In this document: positions 27,713 through 36,830 of the stretch, piece by piece
Layout: the number at the start of each line of letters is the position of its first letter
Position numbering within the stretch: the stretch's first letter is position 1
Origin: Bdellovibrionales bacterium GWA1_52_35
Lineage (GTDB): Bacteria > Bdellovibrionota > UBA1018
Assembly: GCA_001769805.1 (NCBI GenBank)
Contig: MEPO01000003.1
Span: forward strand, 62,001 to 126,000
Reading direction: 5' to 3'
Length of the DNA: 64,000 nt
Notes under the pieces: generated by a model
What the model was told of the DNA's origin: nothing
Databases searched by the model: none
Seen by the model: the letters and a program-made list of their open reading frames with translations, nothing else
Made by a program: the position numbers and the translations under genes

Positions 27713-28216
27713 ATGGCAACGATCACACTTCAAGGTAATACGATTCATACCAGCGGCAGTCTTCCTGCGCTCAACACCTCGGCAATAGATTTCAAACTGA
27801 CGAAAGCGGACCTTTCGGACGTTTCACTCAAGGATTACGTCGGCAAGCGCAAGCTCTTGAACATCGTTCCCAGTCTCGATACCGGCATTTGCGCCGCTTC
27901 GGCCCGCAAATTCAATACTGAAGCTTCCAAGGTTCCAAACGCAGTCCTGCTGACCATCTCTGTTGATCTTCCTTTTGCCCAGAAACGTTTCTGCGAAGCT
28001 GAAGGAATCGAAAACGTGGTCATGCTCAGCGATCTTCGCAGCCGCACCTTCGGAAAAGATTACGGTGTCGAGATCACCACCGGCCCTTTGGCAGGATTGA
28101 TGAGTCGTGCGATTGTCGTGCTCGATGAAAAAGACCGTGTGATTTACACCGAGCAAGTTCCGGAAATCGTGCAAGAGCCGAATTACGACAAAGCCTTGAA
28201 TGCACTGAAGGGCTGA
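27713..28216 (+). CDS. tpx: Thiol peroxidase
   Basis: 167 residues, AGGAG before the ATG. Tpx reduces hydroperoxides using thioredoxin. Peroxidatic Cys60 is in SLDTGICAASARKFN and resolving Cys94 in KRFCEAEG. The usual TPVC is TGIC here, so the Pro of the active-site consensus is changed. Convergent with the DUF47 gene, stops one base apart. Confidence 0.93.
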   Translation: MATITLQGNTIHTSGSLPALNTSAIDFKLTKADLSDVSLKDYVGKRKLLNIVPSLDTGICAASARKFNTEASKVPNAVLLTISVDLPFAQKRFCEAEGIENVVMLSDLRSRTFGKDYGVEITTGPLAGLMSRAIVVLDEKDRVIYTEQVPEIVQEPNYDKALNALKG

Positions 28217-28217
28217 T

Positions 28218-28847
28218 TCAAGTCGTTTTAACAACGATATCGTTGATCAGATTGCCAGCTTCATCCGCGCGGTCCGCGGCATTCGAGAGATGCCGGTAGA
28301 CTTCGCGGAGCTTCAGCATCTTTACGATTGAGGCCGGATCAGTCGGTCCTGCGAAAAGCTCGGCGATGGCGCGGCGGTAAGCCTTTTCCATTTCATTTTC
28401 AAAACGCTTGGCTTGCCGGGCGTGCTCAGACGCAACTGTGGGATGAGCTTCCAGTCGTTGCAAAGCCAAGTGCAGTTCTTTCGAGGCATCCAGTAAAAGT
28501 TGGGCCATCAGGCTGAGATGCTCGTTCGGCGCCAATTTAAGAATGGTCATTTCATCTACAGTGGAATGAGCGTAATCGAGCAAGTCGTCCACTGCGCGAG
28601 AAAGACTGTTGATATCCTCACGGTCAATGGGGGTCACGAACGTCCGGTTGAGCTCGTCAATGAGCATGCGACGGACTTCATCGGCTTCTTTTTCTGCCCG
28701 GTTCACGCGCTGCTCATTTTCCTCACTCGGATCTTTCATGTAAGCGGCGAGGCCTTGAAGGCCGACTACGCCGATTTCCGCCTGACGGGTAAGATAACGC
28801 ATGAAATTATCTTGCTTCGGTTTGAATAGATCATTGAACCAGCTCAT
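28218..28847 (-). CDS. DUF47 / PhoU-like regulator of a Pit transporter
   Basis: 209 residues from ATG 28847. All-helical PhoU-like protein of the DUF47 (TIGR00153) family with conserved HSTVDEM and HLSNAADRADEAGNLI segments. These small proteins are encoded beside Pit-type phosphate transporters and are thought to modulate them. The start overlaps the stop of the pit gene by four bases. Confidence 0.85.
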   Translation of the reverse strand: MSWFNDLFKPKQDNFMRYLTRQAEIGVVGLQGLAAYMKDPSEENEQRVNRAEKEADEVRRMLIDELNRTFVTPIDREDINSLSRAVDDLLDYAHSTVDEMTILKLAPNEHLSLMAQLLLDASKELHLALQRLEAHPTVASEHARQAKRFENEMEKAYRRAIAELFAGPTDPASIVKMLKLREVYRHLSNAADRADEAGNLINDIVVKTT

Positions 28848-29887
28848 ACAATGCTCCTGATAATGAGATAAAAGATACCCGCAAGCCCTGCAGCCGAAGG
28901 CAGGGTGATCAGCCACGTCAACATAATCTGTTTGCCCACACCCCAGCGAACTTTTGAAAGGCGTTCGGCACTCCCTACGCCCATAATCGCACTGGTTACG
29001 ACTTGTGTGGTGCTGACCGGACCTCCCACCAGAGTTGCAGCAAAAATGACGCCTGCTGACCCAATTTGAGTCGTGAAACCATCGACCGGGCGGATTTTAA
29101 AGAATTTTCCGCCTAACGTCTTGATCAGCCGCCAGCCACCAATCGAAGTGCCTAAGGCAATCGTAAAAGCACTGACAAAAACGACCCAGAAAGGAACTTT
29201 GAATTCGGGAATGACGCCAGCCGCCAAGAGACCCATCGTGATCACTCCCATTGTTTTCTGGGCGTCGTTGGTTCCATGGGAGAGGGCGAGTCCCACGGCT
29301 GTGACGACTTGGGCTTTTTTGAAGAGAATATTGATATTCGGCGTCGCGCTGCGTGAGAGGAAGCGCACCAGCTTGAGCAGGAAATAGCCGGCTACAAAGC
29401 CCAAAGGCGGCGATATCACAAGAGCGGTCAGAATTTTCAGCAGGCCTTTGATTTTAACAACGTCGAAAATGGCATAAAAATCATTGATGGTACTGATCCC
29501 GATTATTAAATGCTGAAATGCATTTTCCGCGATTCCAGCACCCAGAATGCCGCCCATCAGTGCATGGGATGAGCTGGACGGAATTCCAAAATACCAGGTA
29601 ATGACGTTCCAACAGACTGCCGAAATGAGTGCCGCCATGATCACGGGGAGGGCTTCACGGGCATCTGCTGGAAGCTGCAGGATGTCAGTGCCGATGGTTT
29701 CGGCCACAGCAACACCAAATATGAAGGGACCGATGAATTCGGCAATTGCGACGATCGTAAGCGCTTGACGCGGAGAGAGAGCCCTCGAGGATATCATCGT
29801 GGAAACGATGTTCGAGCTATCATGAAAGCCGTTCATGAAATCAAAAAAAATCGCAAATCCGATGAAAATGAAAAGTATCGTCAGCAT
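28844..29887 (-). CDS. pit: Pit-family inorganic phosphate transporter
   Basis: 347 residues, about ten membrane segments. Two family signature repeats are present: GFHDSSNIVSTMI and LSHGTNDAQKTMG. Takes up phosphate, probably with protons or sodium. Overlaps the DUF47 gene by four bases, forming a two-gene operon with pit first. Confidence 0.92.
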   Translation of the reverse strand: MLTILFIFIGFAIFFDFMNGFHDSSNIVSTMISSRALSPRQALTIVAIAEFIGPFIFGVAVAETIGTDILQLPADAREALPVIMAALISAVCWNVITWYFGIPSSSSHALMGGILGAGIAENAFQHLIIGISTINDFYAIFDVVKIKGLLKILTALVISPPLGFVAGYFLLKLVRFLSRSATPNINILFKKAQVVTAVGLALSHGTNDAQKTMGVITMGLLAAGVIPEFKVPFWVVFVSAFTIALGTSIGGWRLIKTLGGKFFKIRPVDGFTTQIGSAGVIFAATLVGGPVSTTQVVTSAIMGVGSAERLSKVRWGVGKQIMLTWLITLPSAAGLAGIFYLIIRSIV

Positions 29888-29975
29888 AGAAGTGAATGAC
29901 TGAGGACATCATTAGATCTCGACCGAGTCAATCGGGAAACTTTCGGTTCAGCCGGATATCGGATAGAGTTCAGAC

Positions 29976-31184
29976 ATGAGGTTTTTCGGGATTCTGCTCG
30001 CCGTTTTCGTGTCGACTTCATTTTCTGGGGCTGCCGAGCCCGGCAGCCCTGACCCAAGGCCTGTACCGGTTGTTCTCTCTTGCGCTGAAGCAGCCGCGAT
30101 CTACCATTCGACTTATAAAGAGGAGATGAGCCGTGGGGGGCTGGAGAGTGTAGCGAGGGCAATTCTTGAGCAGGCGGTTCAGACCCGGCGAATTCCGGGG
30201 GCGAGTATCGCCTTCGGGGACGGTTCGGGGATCTCCCTCGCTCTGTCCCGCGGGACATTGTCCCTGGAGAACGCCACTCCGGTCAATTCTGAGACGCTTT
30301 ATGATCTGGCGTCCATGACCAAAGTAATCGCAACGGCGACCGCGATCATGATTTTGAGAGAGCGGGGACTTCTCTCGCTGAGTTCGCCCTTACAGGAGTA
30401 TCTGCCGGAATTTGCGAAAGCGGGATTTGGCAAAGTTCCTCTTGAGCGGTTCTTGCGCCATCGGGCCGGAATCCGGGATGTCGCTCTGCCCGCGAAACAT
30501 TGGTGGAGAAACGCCAAGAAAGCTTATCTCTCAAAATTGCTGAAAGACGGCTTGGTTCCGGATCCGTCGCAACGCCAGCGCTTCAGCTATACTGATGCAG
30601 CTTACATCTTACTGGGTGAAGTCGTTGAGCGGGTCTCAGGGCTAAGGCTTGACGCTTTTGCACGTCTGGAAATTTTTGAGCCGCTCGGGATGAAGCGAAC
30701 GGGCTATTTGCCGCCGGTTGGCAGTGTTTGCGCACGAGCTCTGCGAAGTTGCCGGCCACATGATCCCCTGGCGTATGCTTTCGGGGGGGTTGCCGGGAAT
30801 GCGGGCGTATTTTCCACGGCAACTGAAGTTGCTCTTTTCGCTCAGATGATCCTGAATCGAGGCCTGCTCGTTGATCGGCAAGGCAGGCAGCGGCAGTTTC
30901 TTTCGACCGATTCGATCAGGTTCATGACTTCGGATCCTGAGCATTCTGTTGATCTTCGGGGCTTGGGCTTTGATATCGATACGGCCTATTCGTGTGCGCC
31001 CCGGGGCGATTTTTCAAGGGAATCCTTCGGTCATACGGGATATACTGGTACATCGCTCTGGATCGACCCGCTTGCTCATAAATTTCTGGTGCTCTTGACC
31101 AATGAAGTGGATATCGCCAAAGGCCCGATCAGTGCAATTCGTTGGTGTCTGGCCAAAAGCGCAGCTGACGAAGGCCGCTTTTAG
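29976..31184 (+). CDS. Serine hydrolase of the beta-lactamase (class C / EstB) family
   Basis: 402 residues with a signal peptide (FFGILLAVFVSTSFSGAA), so periplasmic or secreted. The nucleophile motif SMTK (SxxK) is in DLASMTKVIA, the second motif is YTD (as YxN) and the third is HTGYTG. Such proteins range from true beta-lactamases to esterases and D-Ala-D-Ala peptidases; substrate cannot be told. Stands alone. Confidence 0.85.
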   Translation: MRFFGILLAVFVSTSFSGAAEPGSPDPRPVPVVLSCAEAAAIYHSTYKEEMSRGGLESVARAILEQAVQTRRIPGASIAFGDGSGISLALSRGTLSLENATPVNSETLYDLASMTKVIATATAIMILRERGLLSLSSPLQEYLPEFAKAGFGKVPLERFLRHRAGIRDVALPAKHWWRNAKKAYLSKLLKDGLVPDPSQRQRFSYTDAAYILLGEVVERVSGLRLDAFARLEIFEPLGMKRTGYLPPVGSVCARALRSCRPHDPLAYAFGGVAGNAGVFSTATEVALFAQMILNRGLLVDRQGRQRQFLSTDSIRFMTSDPEHSVDLRGLGFDIDTAYSCAPRGDFSRESFGHTGYTGTSLWIDPLAHKFLVLLTNEVDIAKGPISAIRWCLAKSAADEGRF

Positions 31185-31233
31185 GGGTATGCTCGGAGCG
31201 CTCGACAGCTGAAAATTGAGAAAGGACGATATT

Positions 31234-32232
31234 ATGGAAAAATTTTCGTACAAAGAACTGGGTCTGGTCAATACACGTGAGATGTTCGCCAAAGCGATGA
31301 AGGGCCGTTACGCCATTCCCGCCTACAATTTCAATAATATGGAGCAGCTTCAGGCGATCGTTTACGGCTGCATTGAATCCAACTCGCCCTTCATTCTTCA
31401 GGTCTCGAGCGGCGCGCGCAAATACGCGGATGCCACCCTGCTTCGTTATATGGCGATGGGTGCGGTCGCGATGATCCGCGCGGCAAAATCGCCGGTCAAA
31501 TTCGCCTTGCATCTGGATCATGGTGATACCTTTGAGCTTGCCAAATCGTGCATTGAATCCGGCTTCTCTTCCGTCATGATCGATGGTTCCCATCATCCTT
31601 ATGAGGAGAACGTCCGTCTGACCCGCCAGGTGGTGGAATTCGCGCATGCGAATGATGTCTCGGTTGAGGGCGAGCTCGGGGTGCTTGCCGGCATCGAAGA
31701 TGATGTGGTCGCCGCCAAATCCGTTTACACGCAACCCGAGCAGGTTGAAGATTTCGTGAAAAAGACGGGGGTTGATTCGCTGGCGATTTCCATCGGCACT
31801 TCCCATGGCGCAACCAAGTTCAAACCTTCGCAATGCACCAAAACCGCCAATGGTGTGCTCGTGCCGCCTCCGCTCCGTTTTGACATTCTCGAAGAGATCG
31901 AAAAGCGAATTCCGGGATTCGCAATTGTTCTTCACGGTGCTTCTTCGGTGGTTCCGGAGTACGTCAACCAGATCAACGAATTCGGCGGCAAGCTCGAAGA
32001 TGCCGTCGGAATTCCGGAAGAAGAGCTGCGCCGCGCCGCCCGGTCCTCCGTATGCAAAATCAATATCGACAGCGATGGTCGTCTCGCCATGACCGCTTCG
32101 ATTCGTAAAGTCTTTGCCCAGAACCCGAAGGAATTCGATCCGCGCAAGTATCTCGGCCCGGCTCGCGATGAATTGAAGAAGCTCATTATTTACAAAAACA
32201 AGGAAGTGCTCGGATCTGCAGGCCAGAGCTGA
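31234..32232 (+). CDS. fba: Class II fructose-bisphosphate aldolase
   Basis: 332 residues from ATG 31234 (AAGGA eight bases upstream). Zn-binding HLDHGDTFE, the GSHHPYEENVRLTR region, VEGELGVLAG and HGASSV are the class II family motifs. Acts in glycolysis and gluconeogenesis, fitting with pckA 3 kb downstream. A decayed ABC-transporter fragment follows. Confidence 0.93.
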   Translation: MEKFSYKELGLVNTREMFAKAMKGRYAIPAYNFNNMEQLQAIVYGCIESNSPFILQVSSGARKYADATLLRYMAMGAVAMIRAAKSPVKFALHLDHGDTFELAKSCIESGFSSVMIDGSHHPYEENVRLTRQVVEFAHANDVSVEGELGVLAGIEDDVVAAKSVYTQPEQVEDFVKKTGVDSLAISIGTSHGATKFKPSQCTKTANGVLVPPPLRFDILEEIEKRIPGFAIVLHGASSVVPEYVNQINEFGGKLEDAVGIPEEELRRAARSSVCKINIDSDGRLAMTASIRKVFAQNPKEFDPRKYLGPARDELKKLIIYKNKEVLGSAGQS

Positions 32233-32281
32233 GCAAGCTCTATCTAATAGATGTGCATGCGATCATTGAACTGATGAATAG

Positions 32282-32480
32282 AAGGGGCAGTTCCTTTCTG
32301 AAACGATCGTGATCAGTGTTGCAGGGGGCCTGCTCGGAATCGGGCTGGGCTACTTCCGTTTCGCCCACCGCAATCTTTCTCGCTTTCTTTTTTTCCGCCG
32401 GAATCGGTGTTCTTTTCGGGATTTATCCCGCCAAAAAAGCTTCGGAGTTGCATCCCATCGATGCGCTCAGATATGAATGA
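32282..32480 (+). pseudogene. C-terminal remnant of a MacB/FtsX-type ABC transporter permease
   Basis: In frame 2 the stretch 32291-32351 reads [20 protein letters not shown]; in frame 3, from about 32358 to the stop at 32480, it reads as [17 protein letters not shown] continuing to [22 protein letters not shown]. This is the end of MacB-family permeases (the FGIYPA.KA..L.PI.ALRYE motif), with a frameshift or small deletion between the halves. No 5' part is present: an in-frame TAG lies at 32279. The rest of the transporter has been lost, so this is a relic between fba and the DUF349 gene. Confidence 0.8.
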
Positions 32481-32497
32481 TTGCGAGGAGAGCAACC

Positions 32498-35176
32498 ATG
32501 GCTGACGTCTCTGGTAAATTCAATTCATTTATTAACAAGTTGACGGGACGGAGCCCTGCGCTTGATCGGCCCGCATCCGAAACCCGTGAGCCTACTTCTC
32601 CTGCGCTGTCATCCCAAGAGCAGGAGGCCCAGTTCAGTTCTTTGAACGAGGCCGATCTGAAGGATGCTGTTTCCAGCTTGTCTGAGCGGGCGGTGATCCG
32701 GTGTCTGCAGACTTTCACGAATCAGGAGCTTAAAATTCGAATCCTCCAGGCGGTTTCCGATCAGGCCACACTGAAGCGCGTGAACCGGAGTGCCGTCGAC
32801 AAAAAACTGAAGCGGATCGCTGACAAACAGCTTCGCAAAATTACCGGCGCCGGGACGATCAATGCTGAACAGGAATTGACCGCGATTTCAGAACGAATTC
32901 AGGAGTTCCTTGTCAGCCCCGACTGGAGCAGTGCCCGGGATCTGCTGAACGAAGCCTTCGATGCGAAAATTGACGATTCTCAGCCCTCACAGACAGCTAC
33001 TCATTTTGTGGCGCTGAGAACGCGTCTGAAAGCCAAGATCGACTTGTATGAGAAAACCTGTGCTGAAATGGAAGCCATTTCCGATCAACTCGATCCAGCC
33101 AGGGCAAATTCCATTTCCAGGGTTGTGCGTGAGAACCTGCAGAAACGCTTCAAGGAACTTGAAGAAAAATATGCATTTCCGCAGGACTTTGTCGTCCTCC
33201 AGAAATTCGCCCGGAACCTGGAAGCAGGAGACAAATCTCGAAAAACCGATCTGAAGCGGCCCGCGGAACTGACCACAAGTCAGCCGGACTTGAACAAGGC
33301 GGATCAGCTTTCGATTGAAAAAAAGGAAAAACAGGAACGAGCGGAGAAGAATCGCGAGTATCAGGCAAGAGAGCTGGATCAGTTCCTCACGCGAATCCGC
33401 GAAGCAGGTGAGCAGCTGCGCCATCCCAAAATTGAGAGTGAACTGCGGTTTCTAAAAAAAGCACTCGCCGATCTTCAGCGCTGGAGAAGCAACTTCCCTG
33501 AGAAGTTATCTGAAGCGGAAACTCTGCTTAAGGAATTGTTCTCCAAGCGCGCCGAAGTGGCCAACGAGGAAAAGTGGAGCGCCTGGGCCCGAACCGAGAG
33601 AGCCCAGCGGATTCAGGCGGAGTTAGCCGAGCTCATCGCAAAAATCGAGACCGCCGGGGACCCGGAAACGGCTCTTGTTCTTGCTTCGGGGCTGGGCCAG
33701 CGGCTTTTTGACTGGTCCAGAGAGATGAAGGAGTTGGGAAGTCTTGAAAGAGGGAAAGATCACAAGATCTGGGAGCAGTTCAAAACCCAGACTGATCAAG
33801 GTTGGGTCCTCTGTGACAAAATGAGGGATTTGGCTTTGGAAAGCCTCAAAGCAATAGTATCGGAGCATCTCGCAAAACCGATTGAATTGACGGCCACAGT
33901 ACTTTCAGACCCGCGGACCCGGCTTGAATTCAAGAGTTCAGCATTCGATGAAACTGTTGCCGCAAAGGTCCGAGAGCTCCAGACTGCCTGGAGTCAGATC
34001 GGCGAAAAAAAGTCCTCCAAGACGCAGGAACGCAATATTGTTTTCGGAAAACTTTTTGAAACGTATTTCCGATTTTTTAATCTTCAGCTCGGTCAGGTGA
34101 AGCGGATTGAAAAAAATGCGATTGAGAAGAAGCAGAATATTTTAGCTGAAATGAGAAATGTGAGCGAGCCTGAGCCGTCGACCATCAGTGCTCCGAAAGG
34201 TGCCATTCGCCCGATCGTTCAGACACTGGTCAATCGCCTCAGAACTGCCCTAAGCATTGAAGAGAGGTGGAAACGAGATCCTCTGCCAGAAGGAGCCAGG
34301 GAGCTTCAAAAGCAGTTTGATCTTTACCAGACCCGTCTGGGCGCTGAACTCATGAGTGAGCTGGAGAAGCAGGTGAGTCTCGCTCAAGAAATCCAGCCGA
34401 AACTTCAAGCCGTTCTGGAGCAGATTCAGGCGAAGACCGGCGCCAATCTGCCGCGAGCGCTTCAGGCCGTTGATCAGCATGAAAACGAGATCAGGACAGT
34501 GGAGCGTTACCTGACGCAGCTCAGGGAGTTCTCCAGGAAGTTCGATGTCCAGTTCAGTGAGACCACCTTCCGGCAGGTATCGGATTTGATCCGACAGCAG
34601 GTGAGCCAGGCCAGGCAGGCCGTCAAAGATGAGACCACGCAACGGGCGGAAGCTCGGAATGCCGTGATTCGAGAAGCCGAGTCTCTCGCTCTCTCCGCTG
34701 ACTGGGATGCAAGCCGCGCCCGGTTCGAGGAACTGGCAAATACCTGGAAGACCACTGGGAGCCTGGGTCAGCCCCAGGATTCTCTGTTTAATCTGGTTTT
34801 CGAAAATATCCGGAGTTTCTTTCTGAGTCGGAGCGAATGCCGGGAAAAGGCCTGCAGTTCTGACGAAAAGATGAAGATCCAGAATCGCAGGAAAGAGCTG
34901 CTCCTCTCACTGGAAGCACTGGCGCGATTCAGCAAAGCGGAGACTTTTCCTCTGCCTTTCCTTGAAGAAGAGCGTGCACGCGCCTCCGGCAAGATCCTGG
35001 AACTTGGCTTCAAGTACAATCAGATTTTATCCCTGGATCCCAAAGAAGGAATTCTCAAGGAAACAAAGAAGATCATGACAGAATGGGCCCGTCAGGGGAT
35101 GCCCGAAGATAGAATGCCCGAATATTGGGCTTTCTACCTCAAACGTGTTTACGCGCTCTTAGGTATTCGCTTCTAA
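32498..35176 (+). CDS. DUF349-domain helical protein
   Basis: 892 residues from ATG 32498 (GAGGAG seven bases upstream). Almost wholly alpha-helical and charged. Several segments of the DUF349 type are visible: VRELQTAWSQIGEKKSSKTQ with FGKLFETYFRFFN, and FEELANTWKTTGSLG with FNLVFENIRSFF. An N-terminal helical repeat region (NEADLKDAVSSLSERAVI) also matches the usual layout. The function of the family is not established. Cytoplasmic; no signal or membrane segment. The start lies just after the decayed MacB fragment. Confidence 0.75.
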   Translation: MADVSGKFNSFINKLTGRSPALDRPASETREPTSPALSSQEQEAQFSSLNEADLKDAVSSLSERAVIRCLQTFTNQELKIRILQAVSDQATLKRVNRSAVDKKLKRIADKQLRKITGAGTINAEQELTAISERIQEFLVSPDWSSARDLLNEAFDAKIDDSQPSQTATHFVALRTRLKAKIDLYEKTCAEMEAISDQLDPARANSISRVVRENLQKRFKELEEKYAFPQDFVVLQKFARNLEAGDKSRKTDLKRPAELTTSQPDLNKADQLSIEKKEKQERAEKNREYQARELDQFLTRIREAGEQLRHPKIESELRFLKKALADLQRWRSNFPEKLSEAETLLKELFSKRAEVANEEKWSAWARTERAQRIQAELAELIAKIETAGDPETALVLASGLGQRLFDWSREMKELGSLERGKDHKIWEQFKTQTDQGWVLCDKMRDLALESLKAIVSEHLAKPIELTATVLSDPRTRLEFKSSAFDETVAAKVRELQTAWSQIGEKKSSKTQERNIVFGKLFETYFRFFNLQLGQVKRIEKNAIEKKQNILAEMRNVSEPEPSTISAPKGAIRPIVQTLVNRLRTALSIEERWKRDPLPEGARELQKQFDLYQTRLGAELMSELEKQVSLAQEIQPKLQAVLEQIQAKTGANLPRALQAVDQHENEIRTVERYLTQLREFSRKFDVQFSETTFRQVSDLIRQQVSQARQAVKDETTQRAEARNAVIREAESLALSADWDASRARFEELANTWKTTGSLGQPQDSLFNLVFENIRSFFLSRSECREKACSSDEKMKIQNRRKELLLSLEALARFSKAETFPLPFLEEERARASGKILELGFKYNQILSLDPKEGILKETKKIMTEWARQGMPEDRMPEYWAFYLKRVYALLGIRF

Positions 35177-35189
35177 ATAAGGCAAAGAC

Positions 35190-36830
35190 TCAGCGCTTCG
35201 GACCCGCATCGATGATTTCCCGCGGGCAGCCATCGGAGAATTTTTTGAAATTCTCGATGAAGCGTGAAGCCAGCTGACGATAGCGATCTTCATAGGCGGC
35301 CTTGCTCTCCCAGGAGCTGGAAGGATCCATCACACTGGCCGGAACGCCCTCACAACTCGTGGGCACTTCAAAGCCGAAGACCGGGTCGCGGCGGTATTCC
35401 ACCTGGTCGAGTTTGCCATCCAAGGCCGCGTTCAGGAGAGCGCGCGTGTGCTTGATGCTGATTCGCTTGCCGACGCGGTAGGGGCCTCCGACCCAGCCGG
35501 TATTCACGAGCCAGCACTTGACGCCGTGGCGCAGGATTTTCTTTTTGAGAATTTCCGCATAAAAGGCCGGATGATGTACCATGAACGGCCCGCCAAAGCA
35601 GGCAGAGAACGTGATAGAAGGTTCTGCCGTCATGTCCATCTCGGTTCCGCTGACCTTGGCAGTGTAGCCGGAGATAAAGTGATAGAGCGCCTGCTCCGGG
35701 GTGAGCCGCGCGATCGGAGGCATGACTCCGGAAGCATCACAGGTCAGAAGAATTATATTTTTCGGGTGTCCTCCCCGCTTTTCTGCGACCGAGTTGCCGA
35801 TGAAATCGAGCGGATAGGAAGCACGGGTGTTTTCTGTCATGCGGTCGTCGGTCAGATCCAATTGCCGGGTGATCGGATCGTGAACCACGTTTTCGAGTAT
35901 CGTTCCGAAGCGCCGCGTGCAGGAAAAAATCTCGGGCTCCGCACTGGCGGAAAGATTGATGACCTTCGCGTAGCAACCGCCTTCAATATTGAAGACGCCA
36001 TCATCGCTCCAGCCATGTTCGTCATCGCCGATGAGTTTGCGATTCGGATCAGCAGATAAAGTTGTTTTCCCGGTTCCCGAGAGCCCGAAGAAAAGAGAAA
36101 CATCATCCGCCTTGCCGATATTTGCCGAGCAGTGCATGGACATCACGCCTTGCAGGGGCAGCAGATAGTTCATGACCGTGAAAATGGACTTCTTGATTTC
36201 GCCGGCGTATTGCGTGCCGCCGATGATCGCGATGCGCTGTTCAAAGTTCAGGATGATGAAAGTCTTGGTGCCTGTGGAATCGATTTCCGGCATCGCATTG
36301 AACGAAGGCGCGCAGATCAACGTGAACTGCGGAACCAGCTTACGGAGTTCGTCGTGAGTCTCGGGTTCAATGAACATGTTTTTGGCAAACAGGCTGTGCC
36401 AGGCATATTCGGTGATCACGCGGATGGGCATCCGGTAGTTCGGGTCGGAGCCGGCGTAGGTGTCCTGGACGAAGACATCTCGTCCCTGCAGGAAGCCCTG
36501 CAGTCTGCTCATGAGCAGGCTGAATTTTTCGGGATTGTACGGGCGGTTGTATTCGCCCCACCAGACATGGCCTTCGGAATCGGTTCCGCGGACCACGAAT
36601 TTGTCGTTCGCCGAACGCGCGGTGTGTTTGCCTGTGCTGCAGACGAAAGGGCCATGCTGACTGATGCGGCCTTCTTTGCGGAAGATGGCTTCTTCATAAA
36701 GGGCGGGCGCGCTCAGATTCCAGTAAACATTGCCGAGATTCTGAAAGCCAAGATTATCGAGGCCGAATTCACTTTTAACCGCTTTGGCTTCGCCGGTTGC
36801 CGGGGTTTTGATATCGAGGAGATTCATCAT
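35190..36830 (-). CDS. pckA: Phosphoenolpyruvate carboxykinase (ATP)
   Basis: 546 residues from ATG 36830, chosen because it overlaps the upstream stop in an ATGA. Converts oxaloacetate and ATP to phosphoenolpyruvate in gluconeogenesis. Motifs: FFGLSGTGKTTLSADPNR (P-loop with Lys), IGDDEHGWSD (metal site) and GCYAKVINL. This ATP-type enzyme starts gluconeogenesis from amino acids and organic acids, consistent with the neighbouring aminotransferase. The 3' end is 13 bases from the convergent DUF349 gene. Confidence 0.96.
   Translation of the reverse strand: MMNLLDIKTPATGEAKAVKSEFGLDNLGFQNLGNVYWNLSAPALYEEAIFRKEGRISQHGPFVCSTGKHTARSANDKFVVRGTDSEGHVWWGEYNRPYNPEKFSLLMSRLQGFLQGRDVFVQDTYAGSDPNYRMPIRVITEYAWHSLFAKNMFIEPETHDELRKLVPQFTLICAPSFNAMPEIDSTGTKTFIILNFEQRIAIIGGTQYAGEIKKSIFTVMNYLLPLQGVMSMHCSANIGKADDVSLFFGLSGTGKTTLSADPNRKLIGDDEHGWSDDGVFNIEGGCYAKVINLSASAEPEIFSCTRRFGTILENVVHDPITRQLDLTDDRMTENTRASYPLDFIGNSVAEKRGGHPKNIILLTCDASGVMPPIARLTPEQALYHFISGYTAKVSGTEMDMTAEPSITFSACFGGPFMVHHPAFYAEILKKKILRHGVKCWLVNTGWVGGPYRVGKRISIKHTRALLNAALDGKLDQVEYRRDPVFGFEVPTSCEGVPASVMDPSSSWESKAAYEDRYRQLASRFIENFKKFSDGCPREIIDAGPKR

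Noticed and set aside
35448-36059. Long plus-strand frame opposite pckA
   Set aside because: It is the complement of a strongly conserved coding region, so it is a shadow frame.
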